Source: Ruegeria sp. AD91A
Lineage (GTDB): Bacteria > Pseudomonadota > Alphaproteobacteria > Rhodobacterales > Rhodobacteraceae
Assembly: GCF_003443535.1 (NCBI RefSeq)
Contig: NZ_CP031946.1
Span: 2,917,001-2,981,000, forward strand
Reading direction: 5' to 3'
Length of the DNA: 64,000 nucleotides
Numbering within the stretch: position 1 is the first letter of the stretch; each line of letters opens with the position of its first letter. Made by a program: the position numbers and the translations under genes. The notes under the pieces are model-generated. The model saw only the letters and a program-made list of their open reading frames with translations. It searched no databases and was not told the DNA's origin. Below are positions 54,590-63,382 of this stretch, piece after piece.

Positions 54590-56418
54590 GGGTTGCCGAC
54601 CTCATCTATCCGTTCAGGAACATCGAAACGCCCCCGCCGCAGACTTTGGGGGCGTTCATTCGCTGGAGCCTGTCCGGCGCGTGGCCGATGTTGTTTGTTG
54701 CGGCAATCTTCTCGGCCACTGCAGGTGCGATGGAGGCGGGGACAGCGTGGATTCTGGGCCGTGTGATTGATGTGGCGATATCAAGCGGGCCCGAGAATTT
54801 TCTGACCCCGGCGAATATGTGGATGATCTTCGGTGCGGTCGCCTTCTTTATGTTGCTTCGCCCGATCCTGTTTGGCCTGTCATCGTTGTCGAACAATTAC
54901 ATTGTCATGCCAAACATCACACCTTTGGTGCTGGCCAAGCTGAACCGTTGGACGCTGGGCCAATCGGTGACGTATTTCGATGACGACTTTGCCGGCCGGA
55001 TCGCTCAGAAACAGATGCAGACATCGAACGCCATGGCGTCGGTCGTGTCGGAAACCATCAGCGCGATTGTGTTTGCCCTGGCGTCTCTGGTGGGGTCTTT
55101 GCTTTTGTTAGGGTCTATACATCCTTTGGTGATGTTGCCCTTTGCCGCGTGGCTGGTGATCTACTTCCTGCTTGTGCGCTGGTATTTGCCGCGCATCCGA
55201 GTGCGGTCGGCGGCGCGGGCCGGGGCGCGGGCGATGGTGTCCGGGCAGGTGGTTGATACGATCACCAACATCAAGACTGTAAAGCTTTTCGCCCATTCCG
55301 CTTTTGAAGATCAGGCCGCGCGTGAATCGATGGTGGATCTGCGTGAAAAATCTCTGGATTTTGGCAAGTTGTCGGCCAGTTTCCGGTTCATCCTCATGAC
55401 GCTGGCTGGAGTCCTGCCCGTCTTGCTGCTGGGCGCAACCTTGTGGCTGTGGCAGGGCGACATGGCGACCGCCGGGGATATCGTGGCTGCCGGGGCCGTT
55501 TCGATCCGTATAGCTCAGATGACCGGTTGGGTCAGTTTCACGTTGATGGGGCTGTATGCCAATGTCGGTGAAATCGAAAACGGGATGAAAACGCTGGCCA
55601 AGCGTGACCGGGTTGAAGATTTGCGCGGCGCGAAGGACCTTGATGTGACCGAAGGATCGATTTCTTTCGAAGGCGTCAGCTTTGCCTATGGTCGCGATAT
55701 CGGTGGGGTCATGGATTTGACCCTGACCATCGATCCGAGTGAAAAATTGGGCATCGTCGGTGCCTCGGGGGCGGGGAAATCCACGCTCGTTTCGCTGTTG
55801 CTCAGGCTCTATGACAAGGAAAATGGCGCTATTCTTATCGATGGCCAGGACGTATCGCAGGTGACGCAAGACAGTCTGCGCCGGCAGATCGGTATGGTCA
55901 CGCAGGAAACGGCGATGTTCAACCGATCCGCTCGTGAGAATATTTTGTATGGTCGGCCGGACGCGTCAGAGGCCGAGATGATCGAGGCCGCAAAGAAGGC
56001 CGAAGCGCATGACTTCATCCTGAGTCTTGAAGATGCTTATGGTCGTAAGGGTTATGATGCTCATCTGGGGGAGCGTGGCGTAAAGCTCAGTGGCGGACAG
56101 CGGCAACGGATCGCTCTGGCGCGGGCCATTCTGAAAGATGCCCCAATTCTGGTTCTCGACGAAGCGACATCGGCGCTGGACTCCGAGGTTGAAGCTTCGA
56201 TTCAGACTGCGCTGCATCGGGTGATGCAGGGTAAAACCGTGCTGGCCATAGCGCATCGTCTGTCCACGCTCAGCGAAATGGACCGCATCGTTGTTCTTGA
56301 TCAGGGACGGATAGTAGAAACCGGAACCCATGAGGCGTTGCTGGACCTGGGCGGGCTGTATGCACGGTTCTGGCAACGGCAGTCGGGCGGCTTCATTCAG
56401 GCAGAAGCTGCGGAATAA
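54586..56418 (+). CDS. ABC exporter half-transporter 2 (permease-ATPase fusion)
   Basis: A 610-residue paralogue of the preceding gene. The N-terminal transmembrane domain has FDDDFAGRIAQKQMQTSNAM in the intracellular loop. Walker A is IVGASGAGKST near residue 391, the signature LSGGQRQR near residue 500 and Walker B ILVLDEATSALD near residue 521. Both nucleotide-binding domains in the pair keep canonical catalytic Glu after Walker B, so neither subunit looks degenerate. It begins inside the stop of its partner (ATGA). Lipid or drug export is the family-level guess. Confidence 0.9.
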   Translation: MRVADLIYPFRNIETPPPQTLGAFIRWSLSGAWPMLFVAAIFSATAGAMEAGTAWILGRVIDVAISSGPENFLTPANMWMIFGAVAFFMLLRPILFGLSSLSNNYIVMPNITPLVLAKLNRWTLGQSVTYFDDDFAGRIAQKQMQTSNAMASVVSETISAIVFALASLVGSLLLLGSIHPLVMLPFAAWLVIYFLLVRWYLPRIRVRSAARAGARAMVSGQVVDTITNIKTVKLFAHSAFEDQAARESMVDLREKSLDFGKLSASFRFILMTLAGVLPVLLLGATLWLWQGDMATAGDIVAAGAVSIRIAQMTGWVSFTLMGLYANVGEIENGMKTLAKRDRVEDLRGAKDLDVTEGSISFEGVSFAYGRDIGGVMDLTLTIDPSEKLGIVGASGAGKSTLVSLLLRLYDKENGAILIDGQDVSQVTQDSLRRQIGMVTQETAMFNRSARENILYGRPDASEAEMIEAAKKAEAHDFILSLEDAYGRKGYDAHLGERGVKLSGGQRQRIALARAILKDAPILVLDEATSALDSEVEASIQTALHRVMQGKTVLAIAHRLSTLSEMDRIVVLDQGRIVETGTHEALLDLGGLYARFWQRQSGGFIQAEAAE

Positions 56419-56457
56419 GGGTTTTGTTGCTGTGAAAGCCCGGCTATCAGGCCTCCC

Positions 56458-57687
56458 ATGACGCAGCGATTCAAAATCACACGGCTTGGACATCAGGGCG
56501 ACGGCATTGCCGATGGCCCCATCTACGCCCCACGCACCCTTCCGGGCGAAATCGTCAGCGGCACCCTTGTTGGCCAGCGATTGACCGATATCCGGGTCGA
56601 CACACCGTCCGAACATCGTGTCAAAGCTCCTTGCCGCCACTACAAAGCGTGCGGTGGCTGCCAGCTGCAGCACGCATCTGATGCATTTGTGACCGATTGG
56701 AAGCTGCAAATCGTCAACAACGCGCTGACGGCGCAAGGTCTCAAAGCGCCACTGCGCCCAATACACACATCGCCCGAACAGTCGCGGCGGCGCGCTACGA
56801 TTGCCGTAAGGCGCACGAAGAAGGGCACGTTGGCGGGGTTTCACGGTCGTGCATCGGGCACGATCACAGAGATACCCGACTGCCGGTTGCTTGAGCCGGA
56901 ATTGATCGCGGCTATTCCGGTGGCCGAGGCGCTGGCTGTTCTGGGAGGAAGCCGCAAGGGCGCTTTGGCCGTCACGCTCACATTGTCCGAAGGTGGCCTG
57001 GACGTGGCCGTCAAAGGCGGCAAACCTCTGGACGGCCCCTTGGAACTGGCGTTGGCGCAGGCGACTGAGAAGCATGGTCTGGCCCGGCTCAGCTGGGATG
57101 GTGAGGTTATTGCCATGCGGCATGCGCCGGTTCAGCGTTTTGGGACAGCCAGCGTCACGCCGCCTCCCGGAGGTTTTTTGCAGGCAACAAAGGATGGCGA
57201 ACAGGCTCTATTACAGGCGGTTTTCGAAGCAACACAAGGTGCGAAGCGTATCGTTGACCTGTTTTCGGGCAGCGGAACGTTCTCACTGCCATTGGCGGAA
57301 AACGCCGAAGTTCACGCGGTTGAAGGCGAAGCTGCCATGATTCAGGCACTCGATCAGGGCTGGCGCCGGACGCAAGGGTTGAAACGTGTAACGACCGAGG
57401 TCCGCGACCTGTTCCGCCGCCCGCTGATGCCGGACGAGATGAAATCTTTCGACGCGATAGTGCTGGACCCGCCCCGCGCCGGTGCCGAAGCGCAGGTAGA
57501 TGAGATTGCACAGTCGCAACGCCCGGTGATTGCCTATGTATCGTGCAGTCCTGTCACCTTCGCGCGCGATGCGAAAACGCTGGTTAACGCGGGTTACACC
57601 CTTGAATGGGTACAGGTCGTTGACCAATTTCGATGGTCTTCACATACGGAACTCGCTGCGCGGTTTGTCCTGAGCGCCGCAACTTGA
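56458..57687 (+). CDS. Class I SAM-dependent RNA methyltransferase, TrmA/RumA (m5U) family
   Basis: A 409-residue enzyme. An N-terminal TRAM-like region (FKITRLGHQGDGIAD) is followed by a 4Fe-4S cysteine motif, CRHYKACGGCQLQHA near residue 59. The SAM motif is VDLFSGSGTFSLPLA near residue 266. The catalytic Cys sits in YVSCSPVTFARD near residue 362. This architecture methylates uridine C5 in rRNA, as RlmD/RlmC do; the exact target base cannot be told from here. It is 40 bp after the ABC pair. Confidence 0.9.
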   Translation: MTQRFKITRLGHQGDGIADGPIYAPRTLPGEIVSGTLVGQRLTDIRVDTPSEHRVKAPCRHYKACGGCQLQHASDAFVTDWKLQIVNNALTAQGLKAPLRPIHTSPEQSRRRATIAVRRTKKGTLAGFHGRASGTITEIPDCRLLEPELIAAIPVAEALAVLGGSRKGALAVTLTLSEGGLDVAVKGGKPLDGPLELALAQATEKHGLARLSWDGEVIAMRHAPVQRFGTASVTPPPGGFLQATKDGEQALLQAVFEATQGAKRIVDLFSGSGTFSLPLAENAEVHAVEGEAAMIQALDQGWRRTQGLKRVTTEVRDLFRRPLMPDEMKSFDAIVLDPPRAGAEAQVDEIAQSQRPVIAYVSCSPVTFARDAKTLVNAGYTLEWVQVVDQFRWSSHTELAARFVLSAAT

Positions 57688-57708
57688 TCAGGCAGGGGAA
57701 TGCGACTC

Positions 57709-58494
57709 ATGGGGTTTAAACAGCGTTTGCTGAACATTATCGAAGCGCCGGTATTCGGTCGCTTCATTACTGCTGTCATAATCTTTAATGCCATTCTTTT
57801 GGGGATGGAGACATCGCCAACCCTGATGGAGTTAGCAGGTCCGCTGATCGTCGCGCTGGATAGACTTTGCCTGACGATCTTCGTGGTCGAAATTACCATG
57901 AAGCTGATCGCCACCGGGCGCAGGTTCTTTACCAATGGCTGGAACATTTTCGATTTTCTGATCGTAGGCATCGCCCTGGTTCCCAGCGCCGGAGGTCTGT
58001 CGGTGTTGCGTGCCTTGCGAATTTTGCGGGTGTTGCGCGTGATTTCCGTCGCGCCTCGCCTGCGTCGCGTGGTCGAGGGGTTCATCTCTGCCCTTCCCGG
58101 AATGGCCAGCGTGTTTCTGCTGATGGCAATTCTGTTCTATATCGGGGCGGTTATCTCGACCAAGTTGTTCTCGACATCGTTCCCGGGTTGGTTCGGCGAT
58201 CTGGGCCTGTCTGCTTATACGCTATTCCAGATCATGACATTGGAAAGCTGGTCGATGGGCATCGTGCGCCCGGTGATGGAGATCTATCCCTATGCCTGGG
58301 TCTTCTTTGTTCCATTCATCATGGTCACCACATTTGCCGTGGTGAACCTCTTGGTGGGTCTGATCGTAAATTCGATGCAGGATGCCCACCACGCCGAGGA
58401 TGAAGTTAAAACCGACGCCTATCGAGATGAGGTTCTGGAACGGCTGGAAAGCATTGAACGTCGACTGGCCGAGCAGTCGAACATCAAAAAGTGA
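57709..58494 (+). CDS. Bacterial voltage-gated sodium channel (BacNav, NaChBac/NavAb family)
   Basis: A 261-residue single-domain six-helix channel that assembles as a tetramer. S4 carries arginines every third position (R101, R104, R107, R110) in LRALRILRVLRV. The pore loop reads FQIMTLESWSM with the filter T177-L178-E179-S180-W181; TLESW is the Na+ selectivity signature and TLESWSM matches NavAb. S6 is FAVVNLLVGLIVNSM, and a C-terminal coiled coil (ERLESIERRLAEQ) fits the tetramer bundle. I chose the ATG at 57709, with AGGGGAA 8 bases upstream. Confidence 0.93.
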   Translation: MGFKQRLLNIIEAPVFGRFITAVIIFNAILLGMETSPTLMELAGPLIVALDRLCLTIFVVEITMKLIATGRRFFTNGWNIFDFLIVGIALVPSAGGLSVLRALRILRVLRVISVAPRLRRVVEGFISALPGMASVFLLMAILFYIGAVISTKLFSTSFPGWFGDLGLSAYTLFQIMTLESWSMGIVRPVMEIYPYAWVFFVPFIMVTTFAVVNLLVGLIVNSMQDAHHAEDEVKTDAYRDEVLERLESIERRLAEQSNIKK

Positions 58495-58553
58495 TTTCAG
58501 TTTTTTCCTTTTTTGGCATAATGATCAAAAAAAAGCAGAGCAGGCAGTGAAAC

Positions 58554-59072
58554 ATGGATCGTCGAGTATTCGGATTGGGGGCGTTGGCAACGCTGAGCCT
58601 TTCGGCTTGTGCCTCTGGCAGCCCAAGATTTCTGACTTATAGCGGACCCGAGGTGACATCTTTGGTGGTCAACAAGAGCACGCGTAAGCTTTACTTGTTG
58701 CACCACGAAAGAATCCTCAAGGAATATGATGTCGAATTGGGGTTTGCGCCGAATGGAACAAAGAACCAGCGCGGCGACGGCCGGACGCCCGAGGGCACCT
58801 ATCTGATCGACCGTCGCAACCCCAGAAGCCGATATCATCTGTCCATAGGCATATCCTATCCCAACTCGCAGGATGTCGCCAAAGCCAAGGCCGCGGGCGT
58901 TGATCCGGGTGGAGATATATTCATCCACGGAGAACCCAATCTGCGCTCAGAGCGGAAACGCGCAAAAAAGACGCGGGATTGGACGGCAGGATGCATCGCG
59001 GTCAAGAATGACGAAATCGAAGAGATCTATTCGATGGTTAACAAAGGCACGCTGATCACCCTGCGTCCTTAG
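58554..59072 (+). CDS. L,D-transpeptidase (YkuD) lipoprotein
   Basis: A 172-residue protein. A short lipoprotein signal ends in LSAC, giving lipid Cys C19, followed by a YkuD domain. The catalytic His and Cys are seen as H125 in FIHGEP and C147 in TAGCIAVKNDEIEEI, and DGRTPEGTY is the upstream family motif. Such enzymes cross-link peptidoglycan at position 3 or attach proteins to it. The Cys motif lacks the usual SHGC residues (TAGC instead), as seen in the ErfK/DUF-type lipoprotein subgroup. It overlaps the convergent sulfotransferase by 4 bp. Confidence 0.88.
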   Translation: MDRRVFGLGALATLSLSACASGSPRFLTYSGPEVTSLVVNKSTRKLYLLHHERILKEYDVELGFAPNGTKNQRGDGRTPEGTYLIDRRNPRSRYHLSIGISYPNSQDVAKAKAAGVDPGGDIFIHGEPNLRSERKRAKKTRDWTAGCIAVKNDEIEEIYSMVNKGTLITLRP

Positions 59073-60508
59073 GCTGTTTTCGGCACCCAGTCACTGAACC
59101 CGAAGGTTTCATAGTCGCGCTGGTACGCTGCAACTGCCTGCGCCTCGAGGTTTTCGTCGTAGATCTGGTCCAGAGCGTATGGTTCATCCGGCGCGCAGTG
59201 ACCTGGTGGAGGCGGATCTGAATGCCCTAGGTTGCGTGCCAGATCCGGCAAAGCCGTCATCAGGTCCTCTTCTCTCAGAATCAGATCCGGCATGGTGAAG
59301 GATGCGATTCCCTCCAGTGTTCTGGACTGGCTGCACCACGTACCGTCTACGCGGATCGGCGTCTGCCCGTTCAGGTTGAGGCGCAAAAAGCCCAGAAAAC
59401 CCGAAAATGCTTCACGGTGTTGTTCGACAGAATAATTGGTGTCCCGTACTTGCCCCGGGATTGGCAGTTTGAGCCGGTTACGAAGATAGTTCCGCACCAT
59501 CTTGTAGCTGCCTGGCCCCGTACTCAGAATGTGTTGACAAAACACCGTATGTGCCCTGGCCAGAGGGTGCCGCAGAGCCGTGAATTGCCGATGACCGGGA
59601 TGGTTCTGCTTCCAGGAACGGACCTGTTTGCGGTTCTGGTCCGTGATCAGCTTGTCCTTCGGGCATCCGTCCAGATCAGCCAGCCACTGCTCAATAACAG
59701 GCTCTATTCCACCGCGAATAGGCAAATACATCAATGGAGACCGGGCGGCGGCAACGTAAAGCGGCACAGCCGCCCCGCGCTGCGGTTCAAAGCTTGTTGA
59801 CCGATGCAATCCGAACCGATCCTGGTCGCACAGGGCTTGCTTCATCTCTTCAGGATTGGTGACCTTGGACAAAGCCGGTGACGGGTTTTGTGGCTTCAGG
59901 GAATCATCCAGCCTGGTCAGCCGCGCCTCGACGCCCAACCATGCAGCCAGCCCGTTTATGACCTCCAGCTCGGTCAGGTCGTCGTAGTTAATGAAGAACC
60001 CTGTTTGGCCTGTTTTTTGCAAGTGCCGTTGCACCATAAGCCGATGGCCTTGCACCTGGTTCAGATAATCCGAAAACTCGTCGGCGTCGAAGACAACCTG
60101 CGCGTCGACGCGACGTTTGACATTCTTCAGCAGCCACTGCTGCGTTTTCCGCGCGATTTTCAGCGACAGATAGCTGTCCAATGGATTGCGGGTCAGAAGG
60201 ATCTTGGCACAGCACGGGTCGTTCAGCATGGGTTTCAGGATACGTGGGTTATGGTCTTCGAAATATCGAAAGCCATTGATGTCGCCCGGCGCTGATCGGA
60301 TGGCTTTGAGCATTCGCATCGGATCCGCATCCCGGTCTTCCAGCGACAGGCCGAGCAGGTGGTCGGATTTCAGGCTGCCGACGAAATGCGGGTTGAATGC
60401 CTCTCCGTGACAGGTAATCCCATCCATCGCATTCAGGTTGGCTTCGAGCAGGTTCGAACCTGTTCGCATGGCGGCCAAAATCACGAAGTAGTCAAAACTG
60501 GCTGACAT
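59069..60508 (-). CDS. Two-domain sulfotransferase-like protein (Stf0/NodH-like)
   Basis: About 479 residues. The N-terminal ~250 residues resemble a Stf0/NodH-type PAPS-dependent sulfotransferase: VILAAMRTGSNLLEANLN is the 5'-phosphosulfate loop and LLTRNPLDSYLSLKIA the 3'-phosphate motif. The C-terminal ~225 residues look like a second, Sulfotransfer_2-like domain: FTALRHPLARAHTVFCQHIL and VDGTWCSQSRTLEG, but I see no intact P-loop before it, so it may be inactive or structural. I chose the ATG at 60508; a TTG at 60514 is adjacent to the upstream stop. It is the last gene of the glycosyltransferase string, which suggests sulfation of a glycan. Confidence 0.75.
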   Translation of the reverse strand: MSASFDYFVILAAMRTGSNLLEANLNAMDGITCHGEAFNPHFVGSLKSDHLLGLSLEDRDADPMRMLKAIRSAPGDINGFRYFEDHNPRILKPMLNDPCCAKILLTRNPLDSYLSLKIARKTQQWLLKNVKRRVDAQVVFDADEFSDYLNQVQGHRLMVQRHLQKTGQTGFFINYDDLTELEVINGLAAWLGVEARLTRLDDSLKPQNPSPALSKVTNPEEMKQALCDQDRFGLHRSTSFEPQRGAAVPLYVAAARSPLMYLPIRGGIEPVIEQWLADLDGCPKDKLITDQNRKQVRSWKQNHPGHRQFTALRHPLARAHTVFCQHILSTGPGSYKMVRNYLRNRLKLPIPGQVRDTNYSVEQHREAFSGFLGFLRLNLNGQTPIRVDGTWCSQSRTLEGIASFTMPDLILREEDLMTALPDLARNLGHSDPPPPGHCAPDEPYALDQIYDENLEAQAVAAYQRDYETFGFSDWVPKTA

Positions 60509-60514
60509 GGGCAA

Positions 60515-62215
60515 TCACTGCACCAGATATGGTTTTCGGTAGGGTTTTGCCTGACGGCCGAATACGTCGTCCGCCGGGAAGTCGCCCATCAGATAAGGGT
60601 GCATTCCCTGATTCTTGAGGTTTTGCAGGAACTTCCCGAATCCGGACAGATCGACCATGGTTGGCACTTCGGTCAGGTGGCTGGTCGGTTGCATGCCTAT
60701 TTCTTCAAGCACTGCCTGCAATGCATCCATCGGAGATTCAATGAAATCTGCCAACGTCCAACTGCGCATCCGCGCCTTAGTCCAGACCGATGTCAGCACC
60801 TCAAGCTGCTTGGTTTCAATTCGTTGCAGGCGCGCCGCCTCACACCGAATTTCCGAGAAGTTCATATTGGATCGGAACAGTGGAATTGCCCACGCGCCAG
60901 TGATGACCGAAATCTGAGCGTTTTTGTCCCGCGCCAGAAACCAGTTGATCTCCTGGGTGTCCCGCGGGCTGAACTGGAAACACTGGCGCTCGCCCCGCGT
61001 ATTCCAGATCAGGTTCGACAAAAAGGCGGTTGGGTTGTAGTCCCGCAGCTCTGCACTGTCGCTGAGAGCCCCATTTGTTATGGCTTCCCCTTGCGAAAAA
61101 CCGACGCGCCCCGGCCCGAAAAGATGCCCGTGGACTCTGGTTCCCGTGGTCGCGGCCAGCCATGGTTCAAAATCCTCGAACAGTTCTGAAAAGCCTTGAA
61201 ATACGGAATACTGTGACGATGTCAGACCGTTTTCACTGCCATGCCGGGGAAACCGGCTTTGCATGTACAGCCCGTCGCGTCCACGAGTTCGCCGCTCCAC
61301 AGCTTTGGAGAATACACGGTCGATCTTGCCCGGATTGGGTTCCGCCGGTTTCATTGCTCCGGTCTGATCTGTCAGGAATGCCTGGTACAACCGTTCCGCG
61401 CGAGGCCAGATTTTTCGGGCCACAAAACAATCTGATCGGCGCAGCAATTGCAGATGATCGTCATAGAAGATGTGTGGACGTCCCTGATAATCGAATTTGG
61501 ACAGGGTCAGAGACCGGCTTTCTATATGCGTGGAATACAACCGCGCCAACGTCTGAAAATAGCTTTCATCCGGAATCCAGACATGGCGGAAGTACTTGTC
61601 ATATAGCTTGCGTCTGGGGTCCTGAAGGATTGCGGACAGCGTTTGACGGGTCAGGCACCACCACTGACTGCCCATATGCGGAACCAGGCCGTCGGGGATT
61701 TGCCTGCGAAATCCTACGGCGCGCTGAAGTTTTACATATGCGTCGAATAATTTGCGATGCTTGCGCCAGGAAAACGGAAACCGCAGGGTGAACCGTTCAT
61801 GATCCAGCCCGCCGATGGTCCAGCTGACATCAGACGTGGTCGCGCTTTCGATGAAATCGACGCGCGGCCTGTCTGACAGGTAATCGATCAGTTCCTCGAC
61901 CGGTCGCAAGGGCAAGCAGGCCCCCGAGGCCAGAAACACATGGCGAACTTCAGGGAATTGCTCCAACATCAACTCGGAGGCGCTTTGCGAGGCGGCAACA
62001 ATGCCCCAGCCACCCCAGTCACACCGATGTCGATCTGAAAACACGATCGCGGGATTGTTGGAACAGGACGCTACAAATCGGGAATAGACATCGTCTGACA
62101 CCTTGCGATCCACGTGGATGACCACCGGGCATCCTGCTGCCGTCCAGTGGCGTGCGACCTGTTCGGCACGGTCCAGCGAGGTATGAACCAACATGACAAT
62201 ACCCAGACCGCTCAT
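60515..62215 (-). CDS. GT14-like (core-2/I-branching, Branch domain) glycosyltransferase with DUF5927-type C-terminus
   Basis: A 566-residue protein. The first ~280 residues are a Branch/GT14-like domain: GIVMLVHTSLDRAEQVARHW, VIHVDRKVSDDVY, FLASGACLPLRPVEELIDYL and GSQWWCLTRQTL. In animals this fold adds beta-1,6-GlcNAc or xylose. The remaining ~280 residues (DUF5927-like, e.g. FQGFSELFEDFEPWLAATTG) have no known function. It is fused only by position to a GT2 gene upstream, overlapping it by 4 bp (ATGA), and touches the sulfotransferase below. No membrane segments are seen. Confidence 0.8.
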   Translation of the reverse strand: MSGLGIVMLVHTSLDRAEQVARHWTAAGCPVVIHVDRKVSDDVYSRFVASCSNNPAIVFSDRHRCDWGGWGIVAASQSASELMLEQFPEVRHVFLASGACLPLRPVEELIDYLSDRPRVDFIESATTSDVSWTIGGLDHERFTLRFPFSWRKHRKLFDAYVKLQRAVGFRRQIPDGLVPHMGSQWWCLTRQTLSAILQDPRRKLYDKYFRHVWIPDESYFQTLARLYSTHIESRSLTLSKFDYQGRPHIFYDDHLQLLRRSDCFVARKIWPRAERLYQAFLTDQTGAMKPAEPNPGKIDRVFSKAVERRTRGRDGLYMQSRFPRHGSENGLTSSQYSVFQGFSELFEDFEPWLAATTGTRVHGHLFGPGRVGFSQGEAITNGALSDSAELRDYNPTAFLSNLIWNTRGERQCFQFSPRDTQEINWFLARDKNAQISVITGAWAIPLFRSNMNFSEIRCEAARLQRIETKQLEVLTSVWTKARMRSWTLADFIESPMDALQAVLEEIGMQPTSHLTEVPTMVDLSGFGKFLQNLKNQGMHPYLMGDFPADDVFGRQAKPYRKPYLVQ

Positions 62216-63282
62216 GCCCAGTTTCCTTTCGACATGAGGCCAAGGATCTCAAGCTGCCGCCAGTTGATATAGGCCTCGGACCACTCGCACCAGAAAACGG
62301 GCTTGTCCTCAAGCTGTGTCGCATAGGCCCTGTATTCGCCGGAGCCGCGGTAATGCTGGCCACGCTCCAGTTCTTCGCGGGCTTTGTCGCCAAGAATATT
62401 GATCAACTTGGCATGAAGCAGCGACCCGCTGGCCTTCTCGCCGCCCCATTCGTCATAAACCTGATTGAGCCCGCGCGGCAAAAGCGAATGGGTCGAGCTG
62501 ACATAAACATAGCGCCGGTCCCATTTTACCAGCGGAATCTTGTTCAGCGCCGGTGCCTTGGAGGGGTTGTCCCGAAAGAACACACGCGCCCGTGGACCCC
62601 CTTGTATCCAAAGATTTTTGTATTCGGGGTTCTTGGTAATCATATAGTTGCCGGGATCGAACCAGCGCGCAATTTCGAACGGGTTCTGACCTTCGGCATA
62701 AGGTTCGGCGTCCACCGCCCCCTCAGGGTACATGTCGATCAGCATCGTGCCAAAACTGCGTACGGCACTGCCATCCAGCCAGTCGGTCAAAGCACGGATC
62801 GGGCGAGTGTCGCAGAACGGATAGATGAAGAATTCATCCGGATCGACGCTCAGCACCCAATGTCCATGCGCATATTTGTGCAGCAGATAGTTTGACCAGT
62901 CCAGACCATAGCTTGCGCGTTTGTAACTGGTTGTCGTCCGCCAGACCGAAACATCGGCCTGTTCTTTCAAAAACTCAAAACTGCCATCATCGCTGTCGTT
63001 GTCGACAAACAAAAAATGATTGATGCCCAGTTTGCGATAGTATTCGAGGAAGAAGGGCAGGCGAATTTTCTCGTTCCGAACAACGCTCATCAACAGGATA
63101 TCATCACGGCGGATTGCTTGTGTGTTGTTGCTGACCGGCCTGATTTCGCGGCGACGTTTGAGGCAACGCAGAATACGGCGCTTGCGCCGCAACCTCATCT
63201 TGTAAGACTCAAACAGGCTCACGTGTCTGCCCAACCTTTTTATGACGCGAGCTTTCCCCAAACCCGTCGCGACCGTTAACAC
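62212..63282 (-). CDS. Glycosyltransferase family 2-like protein (Glyco_tranf_2_4)
   Basis: A 356-residue protein. After a basic N-terminus (RKRRILRCLKRRRE), the GT domain starts at LLMSVVRNEKIRLPFFLEYY, then INHFLFVDNDSDDGS. VDPDEFF is the DxD-type metal motif, near residue 146. The C-terminal part, with LNKIPLVKWDRRYVYVSSTH, is shared with the next upstream gene. The listed start is GTG at 63282; a start at M29 (63198) would remove the basic extension. It is co-transcribed with the GT14-like gene through a 4-bp overlap. Confidence 0.8.
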   Translation of the reverse strand: MLTVATGLGKARVIKRLGRHVSLFESYKMRLRRKRRILRCLKRRREIRPVSNNTQAIRRDDILLMSVVRNEKIRLPFFLEYYRKLGINHFLFVDNDSDDGSFEFLKEQADVSVWRTTTSYKRASYGLDWSNYLLHKYAHGHWVLSVDPDEFFIYPFCDTRPIRALTDWLDGSAVRSFGTMLIDMYPEGAVDAEPYAEGQNPFEIARWFDPGNYMITKNPEYKNLWIQGGPRARVFFRDNPSKAPALNKIPLVKWDRRYVYVSSTHSLLPRGLNQVYDEWGGEKASGSLLHAKLINILGDKAREELERGQHYRGSGEYRAYATQLEDKPVFWCEWSEAYINWRQLEILGLMSKGNWA

Positions 63283-63382
63283 GACATGGCGTTGCAGGTT
63301 TATGCCACTTTTGCATCTTCAGAGGCAACGACTTTAAAACCCGTAAATTGTAAACGTGCGGTTGATGCCCTTGTTTTCGTTT

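Noticed and set aside
55966..57123. 385-codon minus-strand frame
   Set aside because: Antisense to the second ABC gene and the RNA methyltransferase gene, both well supported.
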